In this document: positions 27,501-35,357 of the stretch, in pieces
Layout: each line of letters begins with the position of its first letter
How positions within the stretch are numbered: the stretch's first letter is position 1
Origin: Lachnospiraceae bacterium
Lineage (GTDB): Bacteria > Bacillota > Clostridia > Lachnospirales > Lachnospiraceae
Length of the DNA: 64,000 bases
NCBI GenBank assembly: GCA_017520425.1
Contig: JAFXFO010000031.1
Location: 62,001-126,000 of the forward strand
Direction: 5' to 3'
Notes under the pieces: model-generated
Databases searched by the model: none
What the model saw: only the letters and a program-made list of their open reading frames with translations
Told to the model about the DNA's origin: nothing
Translations under genes and position numbers: made by a program

Positions 27501-28056
27501 TTCCGCGCTCAAACTGAACATACAAAGGCGACTCAACTACGCCCACGATTTTATATTCCTTGTATGTAAAATGCTCTAAATCTTCCTCTTTGTTGGTATC
27601 GGACAGTTTTATCTTCTTACCCACATACTTATGTGAATACATGGAGGAATCCACCACACATTCATTATCCGAAACAGGAAGTCTTCCATACAGTATTTTC
27701 AGTTCATTCACACCATCTGTGATACTATGCGCCTTTATCACATTCACATTACCGTCTCCGGCACTCTGACACAAAATATCAAAGGAATATGCGCCCTGCA
27801 CACTTTTTACATCATTACGTCCCCTTATATTTTCCAGATTCTTGTCATCAAAGCCCAAGGTAGATATTAAGTGAAAATCGTAAAGATAGGTATCTGAAAA
27901 ATACGCATCCGCAGTCTTAATCATGGCAGGCTTTGTCACCTTAATTCCCGCAAAAAAGCCCACACCAAGTGCTACAATACCAAGTATCGCCAGATAGCGT
28001 CCCAGACTTTGCTTGATTTCACGTAATGTGCTGGTCCACATCATTGATTTCTTCAT
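24556..28056 (-). CDS. FtsX/MacB-type ABC permease with a giant coiled-coil domain
   Basis: 1166 residues. TM1 near 20-40, an extracytoplasmic domain with a MacB-core-like first part (DNECVVDSSMYSHKYVGKKIKLSD), then about 380 residues (about 255-640) of E/K/L/Q heptads (LEDAKKQMNDGKLKL and kin), then FtsX helices (TMSRMIEEQRTQIGTLKALGYG), a second extracytoplasmic part and a second FtsX block (TERIREIATIKVLGFY) ending with four C-terminal helices. This duplicated FtsX layout is typical of peptide/lipid-handling ABC exporters of the BceB/YxdM/LolE superfamily; the long coil is the notable extra. Partner ATPase is upstream at 28077-28778. Confidence 0.88.
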   Translation of the reverse strand: MKKSMMWTSTLREIKQSLGRYLAILGIVALGVGFFAGIKVTKPAMIKTADAYFSDTYLYDFHLISTLGFDDKNLENIRGRNDVKSVQGAYSFDILCQSAGDGNVNVIKAHSITDGVNELKILYGRLPVSDNECVVDSSMYSHKYVGKKIKLSDTNKEEDLEHFTYKEYKIVGVVESPLYVQFERGSSALGNGKVSGFVYLRPEGFQSDAYTEVYVKLNQDFHLYADEYDEYMEEKKQEWESYLDELGTSRYENLLADSAEKLEDAKQELAKEEEKGRQELEDAALKLEEARIEIEDGRTQIEEAKAEILDGKEKLEKEEKKLNDAVKTIAKNEKLLLEKEAELEDGIKQWEAGNNELAESLKQWEEGNATIADQESQLVSGEQQLAEKEAELIAGEEQFATMETLVNEGLEAVEQEEAALTAREQEWMDTMGFVPEYIREQIDGERELLNRTKQTLLDSKLELDANREQLVEGRRQVEAAKEQLKNGRKQLEDAKKQMNDGKLKLDAGDKDLETAWAEIKNGRKQISEGRKEILVARQEVEDGKRKLVEAKEELAKGEEELEEKEQELLDGEKEYQDGLKEYEDGLITFEEEIADARRKIKEGEEELEEIEMPQQYLLGRDTNMGYVLFQSDSDIVENVSTVFPVFFFLVAALVCMTTMSRMIEEQRTQIGTLKALGYGYGSIMGKYMFYSGSAAVIGCVGGYLIGIILFPFVIWECYGMMYDLGGLSIVFEWKLACISLAVSLLCSVGTTWYSCRRELNEMAAQLMRPKTPQAGKRILLERIPLIWNRLKFLQKVSIRNVFRYKKRFFMMVLGISGCAALVLAAFGIKDSIADVMKMQYEEIQVFDMSVMTKDAMEEEQLKEMEICLGDAVSEYGFIQESSMELVAEDMTKDISLIVFEKQDGFEHFIDMHTMGGETISMPALGEAVITYKMADRFEIEIGDEITLRDEDYREFKVTVSGIMQNFVGNYLYVNPQTYDAQLGEKPEYKNLYLNVKEGTDMHQLSADLMKLDTVTSVTINEVERQRFEVMMSTLDYIVILVLVCAAALAFIVIYNLTNINITERIREIATIKVLGFYKKETATYVFRENIMLAFVGALVGLGLGKILHTFIMECIQIDMVCFDIRINGLSYLYSVLLTLFFALCVNKLMEGKLEKISMTESLKSVD

Positions 28057-28076
28057 ATCATCAAACTCCTAAGTAA

Positions 28077-28778
28077 TTACCATTCAATCTCATCAATATC
28101 AACGATATCCTTGTTTTGATATATACTTTGAATGGTACCGTTTTTCACCGTTATTACCCTGTCAGCCATTGCAGTTAACGCCTGATTATGGGTGATCACG
28201 ATAACCGTCTTACCTTTCTTACGACAGGTATCCTGTAAAAGCTTAAGTACCGCCTTGCCGGTATTGTAGTCCAAGGCTCCGGTGGGTTCATCACACAAAA
28301 GCAGCTTTGGATTCTTGGCCAGCGCTCTGGCAATAGCCACTCTTTGCTGTTCTCCGCCGGAAAGCTGCGCCGGGAAATTATACAATCTTTCTCCCAGCCC
28401 TACCTCTATCAGTACTTCCTTGGCATCCAAAGGCTCTTTACAAATCTGTGCCGCCAGCTCCACATTCTCCAGTGCTGTCAAATTCTGCACCAGATTGTAA
28501 AACTGAAATACGAATCCCACATCATGTCTGCGATAAGTTGTTAGAGCTCTCTCACTATAACCGGATACTTGCCTGTCATCCAAAAATACCTTTCCGTCGG
28601 TCAAGGTATCCATACCGCCCAATATATTCAAAATCGTCGTTTTTCCCGCTCCGGATGCTCCAACGATTACGCAGAATTCTCCCTCTTCGACTGTAAAATT
28701 CACATCATGCAGTGCAGGTATCTCCAATTCACCGGAACGATATATTTTACTTACATTTTCAAAGGTAACAAAACTCAC
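28077..28778 (-). CDS. ABC transporter ATPase, LolD/MacB/BceA type
   Basis: 233 residues. Walker [12 protein letters not shown]-loop [12 protein letters not shown], signature [19 protein letters not shown], Walker [13 protein letters not shown] and H-loop [10 protein letters not shown]. The short length and PTGALD ending are typical of ATPases serving FtsX-type permeases. The start codon is GTG at 28778, seven bases after AGGAGG. It powers the permease whose gene begins 20 bases downstream; whether it also serves the MacB-core-like protein at 16658 is open. Confidence 0.94.
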   Translation of the reverse strand: MSFVTFENVSKIYRSGELEIPALHDVNFTVEEGEFCVIVGASGAGKTTILNILGGMDTLTDGKVFLDDRQVSGYSERALTTYRRHDVGFVFQFYNLVQNLTALENVELAAQICKEPLDAKEVLIEVGLGERLYNFPAQLSGGEQQRVAIARALAKNPKLLLCDEPTGALDYNTGKAVLKLLQDTCRKKGKTVIVITHNQALTAMADRVITVKNGTIQSIYQNKDIVDIDEIEW

Positions 28779-28789
28779 CTTACATCCTC

Positions 28790-30046
28790 CTACAGTTTAT
28801 CCTTGTCCTTTTTCATAGCCAGCTTATGTATTTCTTCTGTGGCAAAAGATAGCTTCGTAATCGCATCTCTCTTGCTCAAATAGCACCAAAAGCTTTCATC
28901 CGGTATGGAAATATCCACACAATCCCCACGCTTATGGTAATCATACTCTATATGCATGCTTTCCAGACTTTTGGCACTTCGAACCATCTCATATGGTTCC
29001 CCAAAATAATTACATTCCAAACGTGTCTCATGAATCGTCTGAATCAGCTTGCCTTCTCCCTGCTTATAAAATCTGGTCGAACCGGGAAGGGTCTCCACCT
29101 GTACCGTATCCTCAAAATAATAGGTACCGTCTTCTATTTCTTTTCGCACACATTCCCTTTCCCAATTACTCCAGTCCGGAATATGTACAAACTCAGTATC
29201 GCCTTCCTTTGCCTTCAGACGTCCGTATTCATCCATCTCCCAGCGTTTTCCGCAGGCCTCACACCAAAGTTCTGTACCTTCCGAATGCATCTTACCTTCT
29301 TCCTGACAGGACGCACATTTATACAAAAGGCAATGCAAACCGTTAGCTCTTAAGGGATGGTCTATCTTAATCTGATTATCATATTGCCATTTAAAATCGT
29401 CATATACGAAATTTTCCCGAATAATATCATTGATATCATGATACTTATACTCTTTTACCTGTGAAGCAGTCAGAATACACTTCAGTTCTGCCTCTACGTA
29501 GGTCTTTTTATTGATTTTATTCCACTGGGGACAGGTTACAAAGTTTCCGTGAATCTTAAGTAATGCCACCGGTACATTTAATATCTTCACCATCTTCCCC
29601 AAAGAATCCGGTAAGTATGAGGTACATCCATCCAAGGAATAACGTGCCTCCGGAAACAAAGCAAATACGGTACCAAGCTCCTCGACACAATATTTCATAT
29701 TCTTTATCAAATGAATATCCTGTACAAATTTTCTGGTACCCAATACCCCTAAATGGCGCATTAAAGGTTCGGTATAATCCTTAAAGCCCTCCAAGGTCAT
29801 AACATTGTTTACCTGATTGGGCTCTGAAGCTATCAACATTATATTAAAGTCCACCATAGAAGAATGTGTCACTAATAACAGATATGGCCCCTGTATCAAA
29901 TTCATATCTGTCTTTTTCAGCTGAAATCCTCTTTTCTTCAAATCCGGTCTGCTGATAATGGTCTTCGCAACCTCCATCAAAAAGCCCGGTCTCTTCGGCT
30001 TCTTTGCAAAATTAAACCTTTTTACATTCTCTTTTGTAACCGCCAT
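28790..30046 (-). CDS. PlsC-like acyltransferase with a C-terminal zinc ribbon
   Basis: 418 residues. The acyltransferase block has HSSMVD (HX4D; His61, Asp66), LGTRKF and FPEARYS (131-137), as in 1-acylglycerol-3-phosphate acyltransferases, where His/Asp carry out catalysis and EG(A)R binds the phosphate. Beyond it, a zinc ribbon with CxxC-x14-CxxC spacing (Cys244, 247, 262, 265) and a C-terminal beta-rich region of about 130 residues are unlike ordinary PlsC. No signal peptide. AAAAGGAGC precedes the ATG. First gene of a set with the ABC ATPase and FtsX permease; membrane-lipid acylation is an inference. Confidence 0.78.
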   Translation of the reverse strand: MAVTKENVKRFNFAKKPKRPGFLMEVAKTIISRPDLKKRGFQLKKTDMNLIQGPYLLLVTHSSMVDFNIMLIASEPNQVNNVMTLEGFKDYTEPLMRHLGVLGTRKFVQDIHLIKNMKYCVEELGTVFALFPEARYSLDGCTSYLPDSLGKMVKILNVPVALLKIHGNFVTCPQWNKINKKTYVEAELKCILTASQVKEYKYHDINDIIRENFVYDDFKWQYDNQIKIDHPLRANGLHCLLYKCASCQEEGKMHSEGTELWCEACGKRWEMDEYGRLKAKEGDTEFVHIPDWSNWERECVRKEIEDGTYYFEDTVQVETLPGSTRFYKQGEGKLIQTIHETRLECNYFGEPYEMVRSAKSLESMHIEYDYHKRGDCVDISIPDESFWCYLSKRDAITKLSFATEEIHKLAMKKDKDKL

Positions 30047-30104
30047 ATTATTGCTCCTTTTTATATTTCGACAATAAATTTCAATATGCCCCCATTTTGT
30101 CTAA

Positions 30105-30134
30105 AGTATATCATATTTCAAGGTGGTTTGTATA
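30105..30134 (-). promoter_or_regulatory. Putative promoter for the acyltransferase-ABC operon
   Basis: Minus strand: -35-like TATACA (30134-30129), 18-base spacer, -10 TATACT (30110-30105). The -35 is a poor match, so confidence is modest. It stands back to back with the plus-strand promoter at 30146-30174. Confidence 0.4.
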
Positions 30135-30145
30135 GGAAAAGATAC

Positions 30146-30174
30146 TTGCGCAGGTTTGTAATTTCCTGTAAACT
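30146..30174 (+). promoter_or_regulatory. Putative promoter for the plus-strand methyltransferase
   Basis: -35 TTGCGC (30146-30151), 17-base spacer, -10 TAAACT (30169-30174), about 35 bases before the ATG at 30210. Confidence 0.5.
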
Positions 30175-30209
30175 GATAAGGAACAAATGCATGACATAGG
30201 AGAAGCAAT

Positions 30210-30992
30210 ATGACCGAATTGGAAGAATACTATAATAAATTTAATGAAGAAAAAAGGCTGAATTCCCGACATGGTCAGGTAGAATTCATTACTTCCATGA
30301 AATATATCCACAAACATATCTCTTCTGATATCCCACCACAGGATTTTAAGATTCTGGATATCGGTGCCGGTACCGGACGCTATAGTGTAGCTTTGGCTGA
30401 CGAAGGTTATGATGTAACCGCAGTGGAATTGGTGAAGTACAACTTAGGTATCCTCAAGAAAAAAAACAGCTCCGTTAAAGCCATGCAGGGCAACGCCCTA
30501 AACCTTAAGAAGCTGTCTGATGACACCTTTGACCTCACTCTCCTGTTTGGTCCCATGTATCACTTATTTGGTTTTGAAGATAAACTAAAAGCACTGTATG
30601 AAGCCAAGCGCGTCACCAAACCCGGAGGCATCATATTGGTAGCCTATTGTATGAATGAATATAGCGTCCTCACCTATGCATTTAAAGAAAAACACATTCT
30701 GGAATGTATAGAGGAAAACCGCTTTACAGAAGACTTTCACACTCTTTCCGTAAAGGAAAATCTGTATGACTATGTCCGCTTGGAAGATATCAATGCCTTA
30801 AACGAAGCAAGCAAGCTGAAGCGCCTGCAAATCATCTCTCCCGACGGTCCTGCCAATTATATACGCCCCTTCCTAAATCAGTTATCACAGGAAGAATTCG
30901 AATGGTTCTTAAAATACCACCTTGCCACCTGTGAACGTCAGGATTTAATTGGTGCAGGGGCACATACATTGGATATTTTGCAAAAACAATAG
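30210..30992 (+). CDS. Class I SAM-dependent methyltransferase
   Basis: 260 residues; the only clear plus-strand gene. Motif I ILDIGAGTGRYSVAL (about 46-60) is followed by an acidic second-strand end (TAVELV), GNALNLKKLSDDTFDLTLLFGPMY and the late strand KPGGIILVAYC, the usual Methyltransf_11/25 order. AGGAGAAGC precedes the ATG. Substrate unknown; the fold is shared by small-molecule, quinone and rRNA methylases. It converges with the cardiolipin synthase gene, whose stop is three bases away. Confidence 0.9.
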   Translation: MTELEEYYNKFNEEKRLNSRHGQVEFITSMKYIHKHISSDIPPQDFKILDIGAGTGRYSVALADEGYDVTAVELVKYNLGILKKKNSSVKAMQGNALNLKKLSDDTFDLTLLFGPMYHLFGFEDKLKALYEAKRVTKPGGIILVAYCMNEYSVLTYAFKEKHILECIEENRFTEDFHTLSVKENLYDYVRLEDINALNEASKLKRLQIISPDGPANYIRPFLNQLSQEEFEWFLKYHLATCERQDLIGAGAHTLDILQKQ

Positions 30993-30995
30993 CTA

Positions 30996-32570
30996 TTACA
31001 TAAGGGGCGCTACTACCTTCATTAGCGCTCCTAATATTTTGTAATATGCTTTCTCTTTTTTAATATCATCCTTAGTAATCCGTCTGCATTTCTCCAAAGT
31101 TTCCCGAAAATCTGCCTCAATCTCATTAATGCATGGTACATCATATAATAGTGCCGCACACTCAAAATGATGATACAGACTCCGGTAATCCAAATTGATG
31201 GTTCCTACTACTGCTTTATTATTATCAGCCACAAAAACCTTGGCGTGTACAAAGCCGGGCACAAATTCGTATATCTTCACACCTGCATCCAACAAGGCTT
31301 TATAATGGGACTTCGCCAATGCATAAGGTGTTTTCTTATCCGGAATACCCGGCAAAATAATTTTCACATCAATGCCTCTTTTTGCAGCATATTTCAGCGT
31401 ATATTCCATCTCGCTGTCCAATATCAGATAAGGAGACATGATATGTACGTATTGCTTTGCATGATTCAGAAGGTCCGTATAAACACATTCGCCCACCTTA
31501 TCATCATCTAAAGGCCAGTCACCATAAGGTAATACATATCCTTTTGGTTTATCCGGCATTTTGTCTGTCTCATTTAAGTAAGGCTTATATATCATATCCT
31601 TTTCATCCACATTCCACATCTGCAGGAAAAGAAGTGTAAAACTATTTACCGCCTCACCCTCCAGTTTAATCGCAGTATCCTTCCAATATCCATGTTTTTC
31701 TACTCGATTTATATACTCATCGGCCATATTGATACCGCCGGTATAAGCTACTTTTCCATCCACAACTAATATTTTTCTGTGGTCACGATAATTGTAATGG
31801 GTGGATACAAACGGTGATACGGGAGCAAATGCTTTACACTTGATTCCCAACTTCTGTAATCGTTTCGGATAGTCATGAGGCAATAAGGCAAATTCACATG
31901 TACCATCATACATCACTCTTACTTCTACGCCTTCCATAGCTTTTTGCGTTAGAATCTCCAGTACCTTTCCCCACATATAGCCTTCATCAATGATAAAATA
32001 TTCCAGGAAAATATATTCTCTGGCTCTTTGCAACTGTTCTATCAGTTCCTCAAACAACTCCTCACCGCATTTGTAGTACTTCACATCCGTATTGTCATAA
32101 ATTGGGAAACAACCGGAGCGGTTCAGATAATAATGCAGAGACGAAAGCGACGGATTATTATCCTTTACAGCCCTTAAAACTTCTTCTTTTTGAGGAATTA
32201 TTGTTTGCGTTTCACTTATGATTTGTGAATACCGCTTTTTTAATAGCTTGTGTCCCATTTCATTCCGTGTAAACAGAAATAACAGGGCACCTACAATGGG
32301 CGCCAACATACAAATAACCAACCAAGTAAGCTTTGCTGTTGGATTGATCTCACTGTTAATCAAATACAGCATCAGAATGATTGATAATACCGCATTCAAC
32401 CAGGAATATTGTGGCAAGAACTCCTGAAATCGAAAAAACATCATAAATATCACACTGAATTGTATCAGCAAAAGTATCAGCAGAATCCCAAATCTACTAA
32501 ATATAGCATGAAACAATCCTTTCTGTCCTTTTTTCAACAAACGCATTCCAAGTCCTGTATCCTGTTCCAT
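30996..32570 (-). CDS. cls: Cardiolipin synthase (phospholipase D family)
   Basis: Joins two phosphatidylglycerol molecules into cardiolipin at the membrane. About 524 residues: two N-terminal transmembrane helices, then two PLD half-domains with HYNYRDHRKILVVDG and HAKVFVADNNKAVVGTINLD, the paired HxKx4D motifs. The frame opens at a GTG (32579), but the GAGG box sets the ATG at 32570 as start. The -10-like TATAAT at 32601-32596 may mark its promoter. Confidence 0.94.
   Translation of the reverse strand: MEQDTGLGMRLLKKGQKGLFHAIFSRFGILLILLLIQFSVIFMMFFRFQEFLPQYSWLNAVLSIILMLYLINSEINPTAKLTWLVICMLAPIVGALLFLFTRNEMGHKLLKKRYSQIISETQTIIPQKEEVLRAVKDNNPSLSSLHYYLNRSGCFPIYDNTDVKYYKCGEELFEELIEQLQRAREYIFLEYFIIDEGYMWGKVLEILTQKAMEGVEVRVMYDGTCEFALLPHDYPKRLQKLGIKCKAFAPVSPFVSTHYNYRDHRKILVVDGKVAYTGGINMADEYINRVEKHGYWKDTAIKLEGEAVNSFTLLFLQMWNVDEKDMIYKPYLNETDKMPDKPKGYVLPYGDWPLDDDKVGECVYTDLLNHAKQYVHIMSPYLILDSEMEYTLKYAAKRGIDVKIILPGIPDKKTPYALAKSHYKALLDAGVKIYEFVPGFVHAKVFVADNNKAVVGTINLDYRSLYHHFECAALLYDVPCINEIEADFRETLEKCRRITKDDIKKEKAYYKILGALMKVVAPLM
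31004..31031 (+). terminator. Possible terminator between the convergent genes
   Basis: GGGGCGCTA (31004-31012) pairs with TAGCGCTCC (31023-31031), nine pairs including one G-T wobble, followed by a weak TAATATTTTG tract. It lies inside the 3' end of the cardiolipin synthase gene, so it can serve only the plus-strand transcript. Confidence 0.35.
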
Positions 32571-32654
32571 TATAAGCACCTCATCTCTTATGATAATTAT
32601 ATACCTTAATCATTAAAATCCTGTTACTTTCTTATTAAAGTTTTCTTAAAAATA

Positions 32655-32689
32655 TAAAAAAACTACCAATCTCATACAAGATTGGTAGT
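32655..32689 (-). terminator. Rho-independent terminator after the Na/phosphate cotransporter gene
   Basis: On the minus strand ACTACCAATCT and AGATTGGTAGT form a perfect 11-bp stem (arms 32679-32689 and 32662-32672) with a six-base loop and are followed by seven T residues. It lies seven bases after the stop codon. Confidence 0.93.
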
Positions 32690-32695
32690 CAATCA

Positions 32696-34495
32696 CTAAT
32701 TCATTATTCTTTCCAGCTGTCCTAAGTATTGTTTCTTACGATTCTCCTGTTCAGCAAGATAATCCTGATTACCGGATGCATGAAGCTCCTGCAAATACAA
32801 ATGCTGACTCTTCATAATCTCTTCATTGTTTTTGCCAAGTAATAGCAATGCAATATTAGAACACTGATCTGCAGTACGTTCAAAGTAAGTAAGCATATCC
32901 ATAAAGATTAAACCGGCATTGATAGAGCATACCCCCTGACACAAACGTGTGGTATGACGGTTCTTTAACAACAATACCATATCGTCGATTACTTCCTCTA
33001 ACGGTTCAATACGACGAATGACATAATCATTATCGCCTTCCAGTGCTTCCAAAGTCAATCGTAAAATCTCCTGAATAGCATCATTCATAATCTCAATTTC
33101 TTCATATGCTTTTTCGGAGAAATTCAGCTCAGACTCATTCATCTTCACTGCCATTTCATCAAAATTAGTAGCATAATCACCGATACGTTCCACGTCACGC
33201 AAGCACTGCATTAACATATTCAGTAATCGATTATCACTTTCGGTTTCAATATTACCGGATAATTCAATAAGATAGTTGTCTGCACGATCTGTAAAGGTGT
33301 CCAATCGTTCTTCATTCTTTGCAATCAGGGCACCACGCTCCGCATCATACTTCTTAATCTGCTCATAGCTAAGCTGCAGATTTTCTTTTGCAATATTTGC
33401 CATGGAAACCACCAATTTATTAACCTCTGTCAAAGCAAGCTTAGGTGCAATCATCAGTTTGCTATCCAAACCTGCAAGTTCGGGATAAATCTCTTCCTTT
33501 ACTTCATCGTCCTTAACAATAAAACATGCAATCTTTACCAGAATGCCTGTAAACGGCAATAAAACGATTGCAGTAATCAAATTGAATAACGTCTGGAAAT
33601 TCGCAATTGCACCACTATCCACAATGCTACTCCATAAATCCGCAAAACCGCCGGCCTTCTGAATGATGGTCATAACTATCATAAATAATATGGTACCGAT
33701 AGTATTAAATACAATATGAACCACACCGGTTCTCTTAGCATTCTTAGAGGAACCGATAGAACATACCAAAGCTGTTGTTACACAAGTACCAAGGTTAATA
33801 CCCATAATAATAGGATATACGATATTAAAGGTCATAACACCGGTAACAGACAATGCCTGTAAAATACCAACCATCGCTGATGAACTCTGAATAATAACGG
33901 TCAACACTAAACCGGTGAAGATACCAAGCAACGGCATATCGCTAAAGTAAGCCAGAATATTTACAAACGCATCTGACTCAGCCAAAGGCTCTACCGCATC
34001 TGTCATACTGATTAAACCAATAAACAGGATACCGAAACCCATGGCAATGGTGCCAACATTCTTACTTGCTTCGTTCTTAACAAACATTACCAGAATAATA
34101 CCGATAATCAAAGCAATGGGCGCCAATGTATCAGGCTTAAAGAATGTCAATATAGAACTGCCTGATGAATCAATATCCATCAATCGAATAATCTGAGCCG
34201 TAACCGTGGTACCGATATTAGCACCAAGAACAATACTTACTGCCTGCTTCAGATTTAATATACCTGCTCCGATAAGGCCTACTGTAAGCACAATGGTTGC
34301 AGTAGAACTTTGAATTACTGCCGTTACCAATGCACCTGTCAAAACCCCTAAAAATGTGTTCTGTGTCAACTTACCTAACACATTTTTTAGCACGGTACCT
34401 GATCCCTGCTTCAAGCCATCACCCATGATCTCCATTCCGTAAAGGAACATTGCAAGACCACCTAACAATTTAATTGCCATCAATATAGCATCCAT
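32696..34495 (-). CDS. Na/phosphate cotransporter family protein with PhoU-like tail
   Basis: 599 residues. Two inverted repeats each with a QSS signature (TAVIQSSTATIVLTVG and VIIQSSSAMVGIL) are typical of NptA/SLC34-type transporters; about eight to nine helices up to residue 330. The last 230 residues are two PhoU-like helical bundles (RLLNMLMQCLRDVERIGDYATNFDEM; FMDMLTYFERTADQCSNIA), a common fusion thought to sense phosphate state. GAGGAGAAAAAAT precedes the ATG. Monocistronic: own promoter and terminator. Confidence 0.93.
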   Translation of the reverse strand: MDAILMAIKLLGGLAMFLYGMEIMGDGLKQGSGTVLKNVLGKLTQNTFLGVLTGALVTAVIQSSTATIVLTVGLIGAGILNLKQAVSIVLGANIGTTVTAQIIRLMDIDSSGSSILTFFKPDTLAPIALIIGIILVMFVKNEASKNVGTIAMGFGILFIGLISMTDAVEPLAESDAFVNILAYFSDMPLLGIFTGLVLTVIIQSSSAMVGILQALSVTGVMTFNIVYPIIMGINLGTCVTTALVCSIGSSKNAKRTGVVHIVFNTIGTILFMIVMTIIQKAGGFADLWSSIVDSGAIANFQTLFNLITAIVLLPFTGILVKIACFIVKDDEVKEEIYPELAGLDSKLMIAPKLALTEVNKLVVSMANIAKENLQLSYEQIKKYDAERGALIAKNEERLDTFTDRADNYLIELSGNIETESDNRLLNMLMQCLRDVERIGDYATNFDEMAVKMNESELNFSEKAYEEIEIMNDAIQEILRLTLEALEGDNDYVIRRIEPLEEVIDDMVLLLKNRHTTRLCQGVCSINAGLIFMDMLTYFERTADQCSNIALLLLGKNNEEIMKSQHLYLQELHASGNQDYLAEQENRKKQYLGQLERIMN

Positions 34496-34591
34496 ATTTT
34501 TTCTCCTCGTAAAATGATATCATAAATATATATTTCCTCAGGAATCAAAATCTTTACCATTCCTTTACTTCCCGAAGCATCATACCCTTAT

Positions 34592-34620
34592 ATCATATAA
34601 TAAATCTGATATATATTCAA
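34592..34620 (-). promoter_or_regulatory. Promoter for the Na/phosphate cotransporter gene
   Basis: Minus strand: -35 TTGAAT (34620-34615), 17-base spacer, -10 TATGAT (34597-34592), with an A/T-rich leader of about 90 bases to the ATG at 34495. Confidence 0.6.
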
Positions 34621-34652
34621 GAAAACTTTTTCTCATATACCAATATAAACAT

Positions 34653-35177
34653 TTATTTAATATCAAATACTGCAATATCCAGATGAGGATTGGTTTTGGA
34701 CACGGCAATTCTGCAGGCAGTCCCTTTAATAACGCCAAATTGATTATGAAGCAGCTTAAATGCTGTAAGCATTTCATCTTCATTCAGCATTTTTGCTAAG
34801 GTAGTATGAGGCATCCACTGAAATGGCTTATAGCAGTTTCTTATGGATACATCTCCAAGCTCCATCAATGCACTGTATACTTCTGTTGCTGCACTATACA
34901 ACTCAATATTCAAAACCGGAGCAACATATATTACATAAGGCATAAATGCTCCTACGGATACCCATTGCAATGGAAATTTATTCCAATTCTTGGTCATATT
35001 ATCTACCAGTTCTATCACTTCCGACTCTTTCTTCGTATCGAAAGCAGATAAAGTAATATGCGGGGGCACCTGTTCATCAACCATATAAGTATTGCCTGTT
35101 AGTTTGGCAATCTGATTGATGTATTGTTGTATGTTTTTATTGCTTTTTTCATCAAAATAAATCGATATCGTATACAT
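34653..35177 (-). CDS. 2H-phosphoesterase-like protein (LigT/2'-5' RNA ligase superfamily)
   Basis: 174 residues with two H-x-T motifs (PPHITLSAF near 43 and MPHTTLAKM near 125) that form the paired active site of the 2H superfamily, which opens or makes 2',5' or cyclic phosphodiester bonds. The open frame extends to 35246, but GGAAGGAGGATTTGGGT points to the ATG at 35177 (MYTISIYFDEK). Its role is not known; YjcG-type proteins in Firmicutes look similar. Monocistronic with its own promoter. Confidence 0.85.
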   Translation of the reverse strand: MYTISIYFDEKSNKNIQQYINQIAKLTGNTYMVDEQVPPHITLSAFDTKKESEVIELVDNMTKNWNKFPLQWVSVGAFMPYVIYVAPVLNIELYSAATEVYSALMELGDVSIRNCYKPFQWMPHTTLAKMLNEDEMLTAFKLLHNQFGVIKGTACRIAVSKTNPHLDIAVFDIK

Positions 35178-35202
35178 ACCCAAATCCTCCTTCCTACATA
35201 TA

Positions 35203-35231
35203 ATGATAGTATAAATTCTACGCTCCCGCAA
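35203..35231 (-). promoter_or_regulatory. Promoter for the 2H-phosphoesterase-like gene
   Basis: Minus strand: -35 TTGCGG (35231-35226), 17-base spacer, -10 TATCAT (35208-35203). The predicted start of transcription is some 20 bases before the ATG at 35177. Confidence 0.6.
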
Positions 35232-35309
35232 GATGATATCATGCATTTTTTATGTATCTTTTTTCCTATTTTACTTACAATATTGTATTCGCGCAATTAC
35301 CCATAATAC

Positions 35310-35341
35310 AAAAAAAGACCGAAGGAATAAACCTTCGGTCT
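35310..35341 (-). terminator. Rho-independent terminator after tsf
   Basis: AGACCGAAGG and CCTTCGGTCT (arms 35332-35341 and 35316-35325) form a perfect 10-bp stem, followed on the minus strand by seven T residues. It lies 16 bases past the tsf stop and closes the rpsB-tsf transcript. Confidence 0.95.
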
Positions 35342-35357
35342 TACATAACAAACTGTA

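Noticed and set aside
24733-27769. Several plus-strand frames of 60-174 codons opposite the FtsX permease
   Set aside because: They result from the repetitive E/K-rich coiled-coil codons of the real gene and are not preceded by ribosome binding sites.
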